Part shown: one piece after another, positions 8,642-21,053 of the stretch
Numbering within the stretch: position 1 is the first letter of the stretch
How the letters are laid out: each line of letters starts with the position of its first letter
Assembly (NCBI GenBank): GCA_029448655.1
Contig: JACCLO010000004.1
Span: forward strand, 2,542,001 to 2,606,000
DNA from: Wolfiporia cocos
Taxonomy: Eukaryota > Basidiomycota > Agaricomycetes > Polyporales > Phaeolaceae
Reading direction: 5' to 3'
DNA length: 64,000 nt
Translations under genes and position numbers: made by a program
Notes under the pieces: generated by a model
Databases searched by the model: none
What the model was told of the DNA's origin: nothing
Seen by the model: the letters and a program-made list of their open reading frames with translations, nothing else

Positions 8642-9253
8642 ACTTGAGGTTAATTACCCAGCGGGTTTGCGTAGCACCAAGTGCTGAGGATCACGTGCAT
8701 ACTGCCACATTGGGCCACGGCAGGCGCCTCTGTGCAATTTTTGACAGACATTGGATGTTTCGGCCGACCCCATCGACTGAGCTGATGATATATGCATTAT
8801 ATGCATTGCAGGACTACAATGAAACAACTACTTAGATCATTGTATGTATGCAAGAGGGTGCTGGTGCATACGACGCCAATGCCTAAGTACTAAGCACTAA
8901 GTCCACACCCGATCTACAGCTTGACAACGAAGATGAATTCAATGTGTCGATGACTTGGACACAGTGCTACGACAATCACCGCACATAGATCCTTGAGGAC
9001 CAACGAGACCCCACGTGGAGTCACACTGGCTCAAGAGTGCAGCACATATAAATGAATCCACTCATCCACTGACAAAGTGATCTTAGCCATGAACAGTGTC
9101 GTACATTGTCTATAACAAATTCGACTATTCTGCCTTCATAAGCTACCGCAGCTTTGGGGTCTTCAATGTTCCAGCAGCGTCAGAGCGCCCGGTAACACAC
9201 GTGATCTTCGGCGCTTGGTGCTACGCAAACCCGCTGGGTAATTAACCTCAAGT
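8642..9253. mobile_element. Non-autonomous TIR element, copy 1 (Mutator-like)
   Basis: This 612-bp element begins ACTTGAGGTTAATTACCCAG and ends with its reverse complement. The inverted terminus is about 56 bp: the outer 40 bp are identical, the rest has a few mismatches, and CACGTG lies near its inner edge. The flanks GGCACGGCG (8633-8641) and GGCGCGGCG (9254-9262) form a 9-bp target duplication with one mismatch. Long termini with 9-bp duplications are typical of Mutator-like elements. No transposase frame is present, so it must be mobilised in trans. Compared with copy 2 it lacks an internal block of about 120 bp. Confidence 0.88.
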
Positions 9254-9272
9254 GGCGCGGCGGGAGTTGGGG

Positions 9273-9988
9273 ACTTGAGGTTAATTACCCAGCGGGTTTG
9301 CGTAGCACCAAGCGCTTACGATCACGTGCATACTTGCCACATTGGGCCGCGGCGGGCGTCTCTGCGCAATGTTTGACAAACATTGAATGTTTCGGCCGAC
9401 CCCATCGACTGAACTGATGATATACGCATTATATGCATTATAGGATTACAATAAAACAATTACTACTTAGATCATTGTATGTATGTAGGAGGGTGCTGGT
9501 GCCTAAGTACTAAACACTATTACACTAAATCCACACCCGATCTACAGCTTGACAACGAAGATGAATTCGACGTGTCGATGATTTGGACACAGCGCTGCGA
9601 CAATCATTGCATATCCTTGAGGACCAACAAGACTACGTGGAGTCACGCTGGCTCAAGAGTGCAGCACATATAAATGAATCCACTCATCCACTGACAAAGT
9701 CATGAATAGCGTCGTACATTGTCTATAACAAATTCGACTAATGTCTTCTATTACAAGTACTATAGTAAATAATCGCGCCGTGAGCTTCCTTCTTTTTGAT
9801 CCTAAGCAGCCAGCGTCCATGTACACATGGGTGGCGACCAACAATGAATGTATTCTTTATAAGCTACCGCAGCTTTGGGGTCTTCAACGTTCGTACGCGC
9901 GGCAGCGCCAGAGCGCCCACCGCTGGGAAACACACGTGATCTACGGCGCTTGGTGCTACGCAAACCCGCTGGGTAATTAACCTCAAGT
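9273..9988. mobile_element. Non-autonomous TIR element, copy 2 (Mutator-like)
   Basis: A second, 716-bp member of the same family in the same orientation lies only 19 bp after copy 1. The outer termini are identical to those of copy 1. The 9-bp flanks GAGTTGGGG (9264-9272) and GAGTTGAAG (9989-9997) match at seven positions, pointing to an older, independent insertion. It contains an internal block at about 9739-9860 that is missing in copy 1. No transposase is encoded. Confidence 0.85.
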
Positions 9989-10558
9989 GAGTTGAAGGGC
10001 TGATAATCGGGGCGGTACGGGTAGATGAGTCACCGTTAGCATAAAAGGGGACGGATTGTACGTACCTACGCCGTGCGTTTGAACCTATCCAGACGAAGTC
10101 CCTGGAGTCCGAAAGGGAGCGCGTAGCCTCACGCGCGCACGAGCGGGCGCCTATCCGTAAATTTCGACACTTTGTGCATCACAAGTCATCCGAAGTTCGA
10201 AGGAGCCAAAGACATTCCCAGAGTGCTTGCTTCACTGGGCATACGCAAATCGCAACACGCCACAGAATGCTTTGTATTGCTAGTGAATCACAGTGTCAGC
10301 GGTTTGACGTACTTAGATATGCTTGAGACATGCGTTCAGGGCCGCCAGGCCGTGAGTAAATAAAATTCGTGACAAGTCTGAGTACAGCCCGAAAGTTGCA
10401 CGATAGTCATACAATGCGAGACTCTATGCTCTATGTCCGTGTACATATCTCATGAGATGTTGGGTCGAATAAATAATGTGACAGACAGCTCTGAGCCAAT
10501 GTGGGAACAACAAATGAAAGTAGGCGCAGATTAATACAACAAACATTGCAGTGCGAGA
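9989..10558. other. Intergenic, nothing recognised
   Basis: About 570 bp lie between the second inverted-terminus element and the 3' end of the kinase gene. Only short, unsupported reading frames are present. It presumably holds the kinase 3' UTR. Confidence 0.5.
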
Positions 10559-12818
10559 TCATGCAGAGGGATATACGAAATCATATGCGTCCCCAGCCTT
10601 CAATTGCTGAAGGACGACGTCGTTTGGTAGCAGCTTACCGGTGGAGTCCCTATCGTACGAAGCGTACTTGGAGTCCAGCCCGAGATGGAAAGTCTTGAAT
10701 CTGAGACTTGTGCCCTCACGACGAAGTTCGCGCCGATCGGGCGTGGGGATATATTCATCTACTCTCCTGTTCAACTGGGGTCATTTAGCGCATAGTGCCG
10801 AGAACTCACGCATATACATGCGGTCCCGCACACAGTCCCAGTCGATGTCTTCGAAATACGGGTGAGCCATGGCCTGGTAGACGGTGGGGCGTTCATCGGC
10901 ATTCGCCTGCAACATCTGTGAGTTTACGAAGGGTCAGTAGAGAGTCGGGCAAGAATGGATACACAACGACATACCGTGTATACAAGGTCGAGCTGCAGTG
11001 GATCCTCGATAATGTCTTCCAGCCCGTCGAGGCCGCGCTCCTTCATTACCGCAAGCTGTTCTTTGACATCACGGACATGATAGAAAGGTGCTTCCATCCC
11101 CGCGAATATCTCCACGAACAGAAGACCGAGGCTATACACATCCGCCTTGTACGTGTAGTTTGTGCCCGCTATCATCTCCGGCGCGAGATACCCGGCGGTT
11201 CCGAATCTGCCGTAGAACGTGCTCTCCTCAAAGTCCTCTTCCTGCGCAGGGGTGTGGGAGAAGCCAAAGTCGCAGAGCACGATATGGCCGTCTGCGTCGA
11301 TCAGGAAGTTATCCGGCTTGATGTCGCGATGCATCGTGCGTTCGTGATGCAACTCTGCAAGCCCAAATAGCTGAGTAGAAGAGTCGAATAAAGCTCAAGC
11401 GTTATATTAGCCTTATGCAGAAAGGCTCACCATCTCCGCACAGCACAGTTTTGTCTCTGCAGGCGAGATATCAGGCCCCGATGTCAGACGACTCCGTAGG
11501 TTCTCGTAGTACATATCCTACTCTCGTGAGCATGCAATCTCTGCAATGGCAACCCGGTACACACCATCACAAAATACACGTTATCTTCGTCCTCCCAAGA
11601 AGCAAGAAGGTACGTCAGAAACTGGCGCTCGTTCTTCGCCGCCAGCTCCAGAACGTACTTCTCCTGCAGAAGCCGCTCGCGGCCCCACACGTGGCGGTAC
11701 ATCTTCATCTTGTGCACGACCTTGATGGCAACGCGCACGCCGTCCTGCGTCGTCGCAGCCAGCACGCGCCCAAACGCACCCCTGCCGATGACCCCGTCGA
11801 GCGTGTACGTTGCCCCGCCGTCGGACAGCTGGCAAAGCGGCGCGGCCGCGTCGCTGCTCGGCGAGGGACATGCGGGCTGGCAGCTCTCCCTTGCGCTGTC
11901 GTGCTCGGGCGACGCCGTTTCGACCTGGCAGTTCTCCGTGTTATCGTTCGCCTCGTGGCTGTCGAACCCGCACGCGCTGGTATCACCACCACTGCAGCTT
12001 TCATTCTCGATGAAAGCCCCGGCACTCTGTGGCACGATATCGTCCGATTGAGGTGTCAGCACAAAGTCTTTCTCGCAAGACAGCAGGTCCAGCGTCGCTA
12101 ATGGTGACCTGGGGACCTCCTGCTTAATGGCAACCTCGCCGCCGCTTACCGCGGTCGAAGAAGAAGAAGTTGACTCCGTGGACTGCCGGGGGGAATATGT
12201 GCACTCAGCACAATCCGGTTCGACGTCTGAGGACACGCTGCATGTCTGAACTGCACGAGATTGGTACCGAAGCGAAGCGGCCGTGGATGCTGGCAGCTGC
12301 GACGGGGCGCACTGCCGACGTCCAAATCTCATTCGCGCAGGGATCAGCGATTGCGTGTAATTCCATACTAGCCGTACCAAGGACGTGCATGAAGGGTCCC
12401 CAGAGCACGGCGCAACAGAGGCGGTCTTTGTGTACGTATGTACGTCAGTGTGGCCGACAGTGTCGCAGCGTTGCACACCAGCAGACGCATGATCTCCACA
12501 GAGTAGGGTATGTGCGGGGCTGTTCATGAAGCTATGCCCGATGTTGCATGCGGCATGCTGCAGCCAGAGTCGCAAACCCGACGGTGCCACTTTCTGGAAG
12601 CCGCAGGATCTGCCACACGAGCTCTGTGGGCGATCGCGCGGGGTCATTGCGCGGGGGATGCCATATGCGTCTTCGGCGCCGATCCCGTATTTTTCCATGA
12701 GAGCCTGGACATCGTCGCAGTATGTGAGGGTGGAATGTCTGTTGGTGAGGACAGCAACTAAGAAAAGAGCTCGCAGAGTGGGGGATGCGTGGAGTGCGCC
12801 GTCTATGAGGTCGGACAT
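10559..12818 (-). CDS. AGC-type serine/threonine protein kinase
   Basis: Predicted to phosphorylate Ser/Thr in protein substrates. Five exons join in frame: 12818-11565, 11517-11431, 11370-10975, 10915-10810, 10758-10559, giving about 680 residues. Residues 1 to about 330 are a Ser-rich, low-complexity N-terminal extension. The catalytic domain shows the glycine loop GRGAFGRV, VAIK, HRDIKPDNFLID, DFG in LCDFGFSH, and GTAGYLAPEM, so all catalytic residues are present. After the domain comes a short tail (FEDIDWDCVRDRMYM), as in AGC kinases. The Cys-rich part around residues 65-140 may hide an unrecognised intron, so the N-terminus is the least certain part. The subfamily (PKC, S6K, Ypk or a lineage-specific expansion) cannot be fixed from sequence alone. 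Confidence 0.82.
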
Positions 12819-13361
12819 GCAGAATCGACAGCGGTAGCTGTACGAGCCACCTATAATAGGCGTCGGGGGAGTCGTATTGAGATTGACGTGGCAAGTGGAA
12901 TTGCCGACGAGACAAGGTGCACATGCAGTGGCAGCTGTGGCGAAGGCGTGGCGTTCTATCCATATTTGGAAGTCCCATCAGAGCTGATAGGTGGTTAGGC
13001 GATATCGAGGTATATGCATGGTCTCCACAAGTAAGGCCCAGACTCGAGTGATGCGTTCACCATCAGTGGGGTTTATGTGTGCGTATATCGCTGTAGAGTG
13101 AAAGGTGCATTCAACAACAATAATGGATTGGCGAGGCGATATCATACTCTTCGGCTAGTTGTAGCAAGCTCGGTAGTGACCCGTACGTTGTGTAACAGTG
13201 CGCCTGACGGGATAGACTGCGTTAGTGTAAACGATTGAGTTTTCTTTGAATTGCTGAACATGAAATAATTTGGTCTGTGCATGGTTCAGGAACTCCAGTA
13301 TCCTCAAACGTCAATAATACACCTCGCCTGCGTCTTCTCCAGTGTTCTACCCTCCACAGAC
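12819..13361. other. Intergenic, nothing recognised
   Basis: About 540 bp separate the start of the kinase gene from the end of the MFS gene on the same strand. It should hold the kinase promoter. No motif could be singled out. Confidence 0.5.
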
Positions 13362-15373
13362 CTACACATCATTATCACTCTGGGAAGACCACGCTCTCAT
13401 GCGCGAGCCGTAGTGAACAGTGAGCCATAGCAGGCTGCCCACTTTATATCAACCCAACTGCTCCAAATAATGGACGAAACGCTGCTTACAAGAATCCGAT
13501 CCACGCAATTGCTGCGGAGATGGCGTTCGTAGAAGCAACACCGATATGATTAATGAGCGGCAAAATCCCAGCAGTGGCCATAGCCACCAATAGGTTTCGT
13601 ACCCCCCTGTGCCAAGGTTTATGAGTAGAGCTGAGTAGCACTCCCCAACGACCTATACTTACTTTTGTGCGGCTATGATCTCTGCACTTCGAGCGTGCAT
13701 AGCATCAACCAAGTATGCGTTGACCGGGCTCAACGTCATATCGACCTTGGTACTACTGTCAACCATTTACTACTCTCACGGGACTAGTGGCCACTTACCC
13801 CGATGCCATTCATAAAGAGACAGATGACATTCAGGACAATACCCGGCCTTCCTTCGACGAATTGCGTCGTCAACCCTGATAATAACACAGAAAGCGGGAC
13901 GAGGGTCGCTGCGGGCAGTAGGGTGGCTCTGAGTCTATCCTCGGGGACCCACTCTCCGTGACGGCGCAGTCGCCACTTGACTACGACATGATCGGATATT
14001 CTTCCTGCGAGCGGGGCTCCCGCTTAAGACAAACGAAGTCCGGTCATTTTGGCAAGTCAGGACAGGAACATCAGAACTTACTGATATTGCCAACGCCAGC
14101 AGCTATGAAGAATGCCCCGACAAGGGCCTCGTTCTTGATATGATATCGGGCGCCCTATGATAATCTAATGAGTACGAAACCAGCAATGTTATACAATCTT
14201 AACGCTAACAATCGTGTATGATAAGGGTATGAGAAGGACTAAAATAAAGTCAGTAACGGGTGGTTGCAGCGCTAAGCTCAACTTCACCGAAATCCGTAAG
14301 CAGCACACAGCTTGTCATCAAAGTCTGCTCGAGCGATCAATATCGTCTTTCGGAGAGAAATATGTTGCATACCATCAGCATCAGATTGGGACTTTGGAGA
14401 AGCTTCAAGCTGCTGAATGGATTCAACCACACCCATCTCCAGCGTTGAGCATCTGAGCTGTCCTCGGAGAGCAACTTGTCTACACCTCTTTTACCGGGAT
14501 GACTGGTCTCCGGAAGGTACAGTGCAGTTAGAAGCAATGCGATTAATCCGGCCAAGCACAGAATGCATGGCATAGCACGCCACGAGATGTAGTGCGTAAC
14601 AGCACCTCCTGTAAGAGGAGCTAATGCTGCTCCGAGCAGCGATGCCTGTGACGAGCAAAGATCAGTCAATGAACCAAGTAATGGGGCCCCTCATAAGACA
14701 TACTCCGAAGAATATGCCTATGGCTGATCCCCGCTCTTCTACACGGCAGATATCTCCCACGACTCCAGCACCAACGGATATACCGCTAGCGTATCCGAAC
14801 GCTTGTAGCGTTTGGAAGAGGATGAGCGACAAGACTGATCGTGAAAGTGCCACGCCCAGAGCGCCTGCGCAGAGGCAGGGAAGCGAGGCCAGGTAGATTG
14901 GTCTGCGGCCATCTGTTTGATTCAAAGCGAAGAATGTGTCAACCGTTCAAACCGTAATGGTGTTCTAGTGAGGACTTACAGTAGCTTGAATACTTCGCCC
15001 AGATCAAGCTGCTAACCGAGGCAGTCACCATTGACAAACTGACTGATAGGCTGTACAGCATGTGTGAATATGCTGCTCAAATAAGTTAACTCGAATGCAG
15101 CCTACTTGATGACACTGCCTGTCGTGCCCAGATCGTGGGCGACCTGCGGTATAGTCGGTACAAATGAACTTGATACAAAGACTGTTATGTCGAGTAGTCA
15201 GCAACAAACGAAGAGCATACTGCAAGAGTCATACGTGGTATGAGTCCAGTCCAAGACACTACTGCAACAATTACTCGCTTTTGGCGAGAAGTGAAACGGT
15301 CATACACTCGATCCTCTTCATCTCTGATGGGCTCTGCGGCGCGCAAGAGGGGGCTTTCTTCTGAAGACATCAC
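13362..15373 (-). CDS. MFS transporter, DHA1 (drug:H+ antiporter) type
   Basis: A 12-helix secondary transporter of the plasma membrane; the substrate is not predictable. The start MMSSEESPLLRAAEPIRDEE is a typical acidic cytosolic N-terminus. Spliced reading then gives GLIPLFVSSSFVPTIPQVAH, a repeat-1 helix, and later RRPIYLASLPCLCAGALG in the motif-A region. The C-terminal half reads SPVNAYLVDAMHARSAEIIA and ends with VHYGSRMRAWSSQSD before TAG at 13362-13364. The last exon is 13362-13434 behind an intron with GTAAGC and GGCAG borders. At least six introns of about 50-60 nt are present. Motif order and the NAYLVDAMHARSAE block fit the basidiomycete DHA1/Tpo-like families. All exons found are in frame with no break. 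Confidence 0.85.
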
Positions 15374-16134
15374 GGGGGCAGTAAGCTCCTTGGTCTGAAG
15401 AAGCCTGCACTAGCGCCGGCGATGGACGAGAGGGTCGCCGCCGAGTCACTTCTTATAGTGCTCCAGCTCTGTGATTAGTCATTTCATGCTTTCTGAAGCC
15501 GAGGTGATATCGGCGGAAAGTCTACATGGTCGTGGATTAGAAGCATCAATCCTATAACCGCTCGGTAGGGCTCCAGTGTTGCGGAGAATCATGGGGATGG
15601 TGTCGAACTTTATCTATTGGTCATTCAATATCCACTGAGGGCGCAGTGGTTGACACATTGACAGCTGGAGGTTAGTTCGCAGCTATAGCCCTTACGTACC
15701 TAAATGAGCAGGGCGGCTGAGCCTCCGCTGCTGTTGCAGTATATCACAATTATATTAGTCGAGTAGTATGCAAAGCAACACAGGACAGATACTGAAAATG
15801 CGGTGCATAAAGACGACATAACGTACATTCCGAGGCCCGGGCTACCGTCCGATGACCATCTCTCGAGGGCGACAAGGCAGAGCTGCCTAGAGCAGCGGCG
15901 TTCACATGATGGCTAGCTGCGAGTCAACGGTATGGCGAATAACACAACAGGCGAAAAGAAGAATTGGGCATAGATAGATCAAAAGATGTGATATGTGAAC
16001 GATTCGCAGCCGACAAACGTGAACATATGTAGCTCTTCGTATGACGGACCTCAAGCCAGATGGGCGACGTATGACGAAACGGGGAATACGGGGATCCGGA
16101 GATAGATGATGATGAACGTGATGGCAGGGTCCGC
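15374..16134. other. Intergenic, nothing recognised
   Basis: About 760 bp lie between the MFS start codon and the Rsp5 stop codon, both on the minus strand. It should hold the MFS promoter and the Rsp5 3' UTR. Two open frames near 15900-16180 on the minus strand run into the last Rsp5 exon and are shadows. Confidence 0.5.
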
Positions 16135-19067
16135 TTACTCCTGCCCAAAGCCAACCGTTTCCCTGCAGGACAGTATGCATCAATAACTGAGGCTTCAGTC
16201 AGGAAGAAGAACTTACTCTACGGCCAACGTCAGCTTCTGCTCTAATGTCGCATAGTCCTTGTACGGCGGCAAGTCAATGCGATTGAAGCAAGTGTGACTC
16301 TTCGGCAGCTGGCTGGGGTCGCCTGACTTCTCAATGGTAAATCGTCGAGGACCATCTGAGCCTTGCAGATCCTTGAAGCCATTGACCGGGATACGCGACG
16401 TGCCGGTAGCAAATTGCAGCAAACGTGACTTGCGTTCTGGAGGCCAACTGCGGACACACTTCCAGAACCACTGGACAACCTCGTCGTTGACTTCGTAGCC
16501 GCGGTAGTCCGTGAATTTACTCCAGTCATCACTGCAAATCAGAAGCCATTAGTGCTGAAGTCAAGTAAGAAGCATAATTACCACGTACACATCAATCTCG
16601 GACATGCCTCCAATGAGTAGTTCGAGCTCTCGCTCATCGAAGACATTAATCAGATCTTGCGGGATGAGCTCGCTGAACCCAGACATGAATGCCTCAAACT
16701 GGTCCTTCACACGTCTCGAGATACGGTACTCGACCACACAGTTGACGTATTCCTTCTTGTTCTCCTCCGTCACCGGAACATCTGCACCTCCGGGCTTCAG
16801 CTCGACTGTGACCATCTCACCGAAACGCTCTTCAGTGGTGGTGAACGTCTCGTCGATGACGTCGGTAATATCATTCTCTCTAGCCAACGATAAGCGATGC
16901 ATTTGTGTTCAATCCTTGACAGACTTACAGCATCCACGTCAGCCCACGGTGAAGATCGGCGTCAACACTCTCCAGGTCGGCAAGGGTCACTTTCTTCTTG
17001 AGAATCATCTTGTAGAAGGCAGTGATGAAGTAAGCATCCAAGAAACGGCGGTGGAAGATGCCGAGACCCAGACAACGCCCAATAAACTTGAAGTAGTTCA
17101 AGTGCTCAGGGTTGACGCCAGATGCAGGGTTGATCTGCAAAGTGTAGTTGTCGTGCGCTGAGTACTCGAAGAGACAATAGAACGGGTTGAACATCTCATG
17201 CGAAAGCAGGAAGAAGAACTCTCTGTTGTACATGTTAGTCAGATTTGCGCCAGAGGAACTGTAGACGATTACCTTGAAAGACCACCATAGTCCAAACCAT
17301 CTTCACCGTCGAACTTGATCATTAGTCGCTTCTTCAGGTCGCCTGGAGTCTGCCTCATAATCTCGGCGTAACTATCCTCAAAGATGTGGTTACGGCGGAC
17401 TTTGATCTGGCAGTTGCCGGGCTGCGCGCGCATCGCAGGTTGACTCCTGAAGTAGATGAGTTTCCTACGGAAGTCACGCTTGTACTGCGGCACATTGGCG
17501 TCCAACGTCGACGGCAACCGCGGGTCGTCCCACGTCGTGGTCTTCGTGTTGTGGTCGACGAAGTACACACGCGCAGTCGATGTAAGGCGCATCTCCCACC
17601 CGGACGGCAGAGGGCCGAGCTGCGAGATCGTCTGTGGCTGCAGCGACGGGTTCTGTCCGTTCGGACCCATAACCCGAATGATCGTCTGCCGCCGAGGGTC
17701 AACCCACGTCGTCGTCCGCGTGTTGTGGTCGACGTAATACGGCCGACCTTCGGGCGTGTATCGCTCCTCCCAGCCAGATGGGAGCGGGCCAGCGCCAGAC
17801 GTCGTGACGTTGTTGCTCGCCTGCATCGCCGCCGCCGCCGTGTTCGCCTGAGCGGAAGCAGGTCGTGCAGTAGTGCTATTGTTCGCCTCCAGCATGTCAT
17901 CAGCAAGGATACGCCGGTTGTGCTGGTCGCGAGCAGCATTCGTCACACCATCCTGAGCGTGTGTGTTCGCCGTCTGGCTCGACGACGGTCGGTTCCACGT
18001 CGTGCTACGCGTGTTGTGATCGACGTAGTACGTCCGGCCCAGAGGGTCAATTCGACGTTCCCAGCCAGGCGGGAGCGGGCCGTATTGGTCCTCGTGCGGG
18101 TTGAAGTTGCGCAGCTGCGCATTGTTGTTAGAAGCAGCATGTCCCGCGTTAGACGCGTTGGTAGCGGGGGATGACTGCGTAGCGCCCGCAGCGCCGCTCG
18201 TGCTGACAGGGCGGGAAGTGGAAGCCGGTTGAGCTTGCTCAGGCTCAGAAGCCGCGGACGGTGCAACCGCTGATGGCTGTGCATGTACATTGTCAGCCAC
18301 AGTTGCGTGCGCGCTGGAGCTGCGAGATAAGGTGTTCCCTGACGCCAGGTTGTTGGTGCTCGCAGACGCAGAGTTTGATGCGGAACTAATCGACATTCCG
18401 GAAAGTGTGTCTGAGATCCCGCTGACTTGTGAGGGGCCAGGGTTGGAAATGGGGGCAGTGACATTTGTGGAGAGGTAGAGGATGAGCTTGCCATGAACGA
18501 CCAGGTTGTCGTTGGACTTCTTCAAGTCCAGCGTGAGCATCTCTACAATGCAACATGAGCTATGTAGGATGCAAAAGGGGGGGCACGCACCATGGCCGCC
18601 GAGCTCGAGGTCAATCACATCACTAACACGGATGTTGACTACACCAAGGAACCCTTGATCCCGCTTCTTGAACTTTCGCTGGTCGAAAATCTGGACTGCG
18701 ATCACCGAAGAGTCTTTCACGAAGCTGCGGCATGCGTTATTGTGTGCTGCACCAGTCTGGAACCAAAATACACTGACATATCGAAACTCTCATTCCAATA
18801 TGGGTTGAGCGTCTTCTTGATGACGCTGGTGGTATGCGTCTGCTCGGCGTCGACGGTGATCACAGCGAAAGGGTCAGGAAGACGGAAGACTTCGCGCTTA
18901 GACAGTCCATCGGCAGCAACGACTGGCTGCAGAGTGAGCAACTTGAGACTAAGTGTGTCTGCAGAAACCTACCTGTAATCCTGATCTTCTTTCTGTGGTC
19001 TCGTTGAGCGTGTCCACGCGGAGCAAGCAGCAAGAGACACTCACGACTGATTCTGAGGAGCCGACAT
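16135..19067 (-). CDS. rsp5: HECT-type E3 ubiquitin ligase Rsp5 (NEDD4 family)
   Basis: Transfers ubiquitin from an E2 to its own Cys and then to substrates such as plasma-membrane transporters, in the cytosol and at endosomes. A first exon MSAPQNQS joins [19 protein letters not shown], the start of the C2 lipid-binding domain. Three WW domains follow, each with GW(E) and a [16 protein letters not shown] core, which bind PPxY motifs. The HECT domain runs from about [16 protein letters not shown]. The catalytic Cys lies in [11 protein letters not shown]. The last exon, after an intron with GTAAGT and CTGCAG borders, supplies the conserved end [11 protein letters not shown], with TAA at 16135-16137. 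Estimated length is about 815 residues, the family norm. The neighbouring MFS transporter gene is of the class Rsp5 usually regulates, but no specific link is shown. Confidence 0.96.
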
Positions 19068-19772
19068 GGGCGTAACCTCAACAAATACACCGGGGTACTG
19101 CTGATTCGAGTGATCAGAGGGTGTTCAACGGGTGGTCTGGCGATGGAGAAGTGAAAGATGTGAGCAAGCAGTGTCAGCGATGAGCTCAGCCTCCGCATCC
19201 ACGGAATAACCCCTTAACCCCAATAATGCAAATCTGTTTCCAGAGCTAACTGAGCGGTGCCTGGGGCTAAAATATTCTTTTGCGTATTTATCTGCTCTGT
19301 TTTGGAGATCTGGCGTAACTCTCCGGGCATCTCTCTAAATCCCCGGAGTCTGCTGATAAAGGCGCATTCTGGCCGAGCGCAGAAAACTGACAAATGCTTT
19401 GCAATCTGCTAGGCCATTGTTGAAATTATACAGACGCACAGTGGCGTCGTTATATGCTCGGCCGAAACGAGGATCCGAGTAAGTCATGTATACGTAGCGA
19501 AGGGGACTGAATCCTTTTGACTTCCATCATGCACCATACAATGCGGTCGAGGTTCTCATAAATAGACTGCTTCACCTCTCGTGCCCGTGAAGCATGCCCA
19601 AGAATAGCTCCCAGGCCCACATAAGTCATGTCTGAAGACGAAACTTACAGCTGGTATTTTTGCTATCAGTGCAGCCGGTCGTGTCAACCGCCCAGTTAGC
19701 GAAACTATTAGCGACATCCGTACACATACGCAACGTCGTGTTGCAATGACGATGGTACGGGTATTCATCTGC
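19068..19772. other. Intergenic with a short inverted repeat
   Basis: About 700 bp lie upstream of rsp5. At 19320-19349 the sequence CTCCGGG, a 13-nt spacer and CCCCGGAG form a near-perfect inverted repeat. This could be a Zn2Cys6-type factor site or a hairpin. No gene is seen. Confidence 0.4.
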
Positions 19773-20790
19773 TTAATCGAAAGCATTCCTCCTCGTCAAA
19801 GACGAGCGAGGATCATCGTAATTGATTTGGTCGAAGCTAGAGCCGCGTTCGTCAGCATTGCGCTGATGCGGAGCAACACGCCTGGACGTACAAAGGAAAG
19901 ACGGGCTTCAGCCTGTCGTAGTGCAGTTTTGGATAATTCTCGCTGATGGTCTTGATGATCTCATCGAATACAATCTGTGGTCAAGCAGGTGAGCTCATTG
20001 CGCAACAATTATCCATCGAGAGCAGCGACTCACGGCGTAGCCCTTCTCGGTCAGGTGCAGCCCGTCCGACAAAAACTCACTCAGCTGCTCCTCGACTCTC
20101 CCGCACGCATCCCACAAGCGCGTCCAGATATCGACCACAGGTACACCTTCCTCGCGCGCGACCTGCGCTGCGCGCTCCGCGTATGACTGCGTCACCGCGA
20201 ATTCGCGGTCGAGCCCGCGCGGGGGTTCCTTCATCGCCTGACGCTCGCGCCACTGGTACGTGTTCACGGGCGGCGGTGTGAGGAGGAGGACGCGTGTGTC
20301 GGGGGAGTACCACGCAGACTCGGGGGAGGTCACCATGCGGATCATGCGCGCCAGGTTCTCACCGTACGCGGGCAGGGGGACGTGCTGCGCGGTGCCCGGC
20401 AGCGCAGCGTCATTCGCCCCGAGCCAGATTGTGAGGATGCGCACTTTTGGCGCATGCTGCTGCTCGTGCTGTGTCGCAAAGCACTGAGTAGATACGGTGC
20501 CGGTGTCTGTCAGGACTGCCGACTGTAAAGATGTGAGGACAGACACACCTGCTCAAACACCGGGATGATCCATTCGGTGTTGTAGCCAGACATACCGCGG
20601 TTGATCACGTCCATCTTACGGTTGTAGACGTCTGCCATACGCACATTGCATGAGCTCGCTGTCCAGACTGCTTTGTATAACGCGCGCGATACTCGCAAGC
20701 CAATTGCTGTGCAAACCCATTCGGCTCCCACCCTCCCTGAGTGATGGAGTCTCCGACGAGCATGATCACATTCTGTACGTTCGCCGCCAT
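19773..20790 (-). CDS. iah1: GDSL/SGNH esterase, isoamyl acetate hydrolase type
   Basis: Predicted to hydrolyse short-chain esters such as isoamyl acetate. SGNH blocks are present: GDSITQGGWEPNGFAQQLA with the nucleophile Ser, RGMSGYNTEW with the Gly, LGANDAALPG with the Asn, and SDGLHLTEKGYA with the Asp and His. The ATG at 20790 begins MAANVQNVIMLVGDS, fitting cytosolic Iah1. Introns interrupt EYRA/VYNR, VFEQ/CFAT, KGYA/IVFD and FPF/FDQI. The last exon gives FDQINYDDPRSSLTRRNAFD and stops at 19773-19775; its intron has a clear CTGAC branch site. The protein is about 260 residues, normal for the family. Family identity is firm; the natural substrate is inferred. Confidence 0.9.
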
Positions 20791-21053
20791 GGTGGATGCA
20801 CGCTCGAGATCGTGGCCGTCGAGGTCAGAGATGCGTGCACGATAGCCGAACACTACGCGATCGTGGATCTCAGCCGGCCGGGTTCCTGTTGCATGCCGAC
20901 AAAACACCGCAAACCATCCCATGCAAAGTTGTCAGTGTGACGAACAGCCGCAAGCCCTAGCCGAGTCGAGTAGTATACACAGCAAATTATTCGGCAGTAT
21001 GGTGCTACTGATACAAAGTAATGGCTAGCGATACAGCTTCTATCCCGAACCAC

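Noticed and set aside
17386..18174. 262-codon plus-strand open frame opposite the WW region of rsp5
   Set aside because: Antisense to conserved WW domains; Arg/Val-rich with no family motif.
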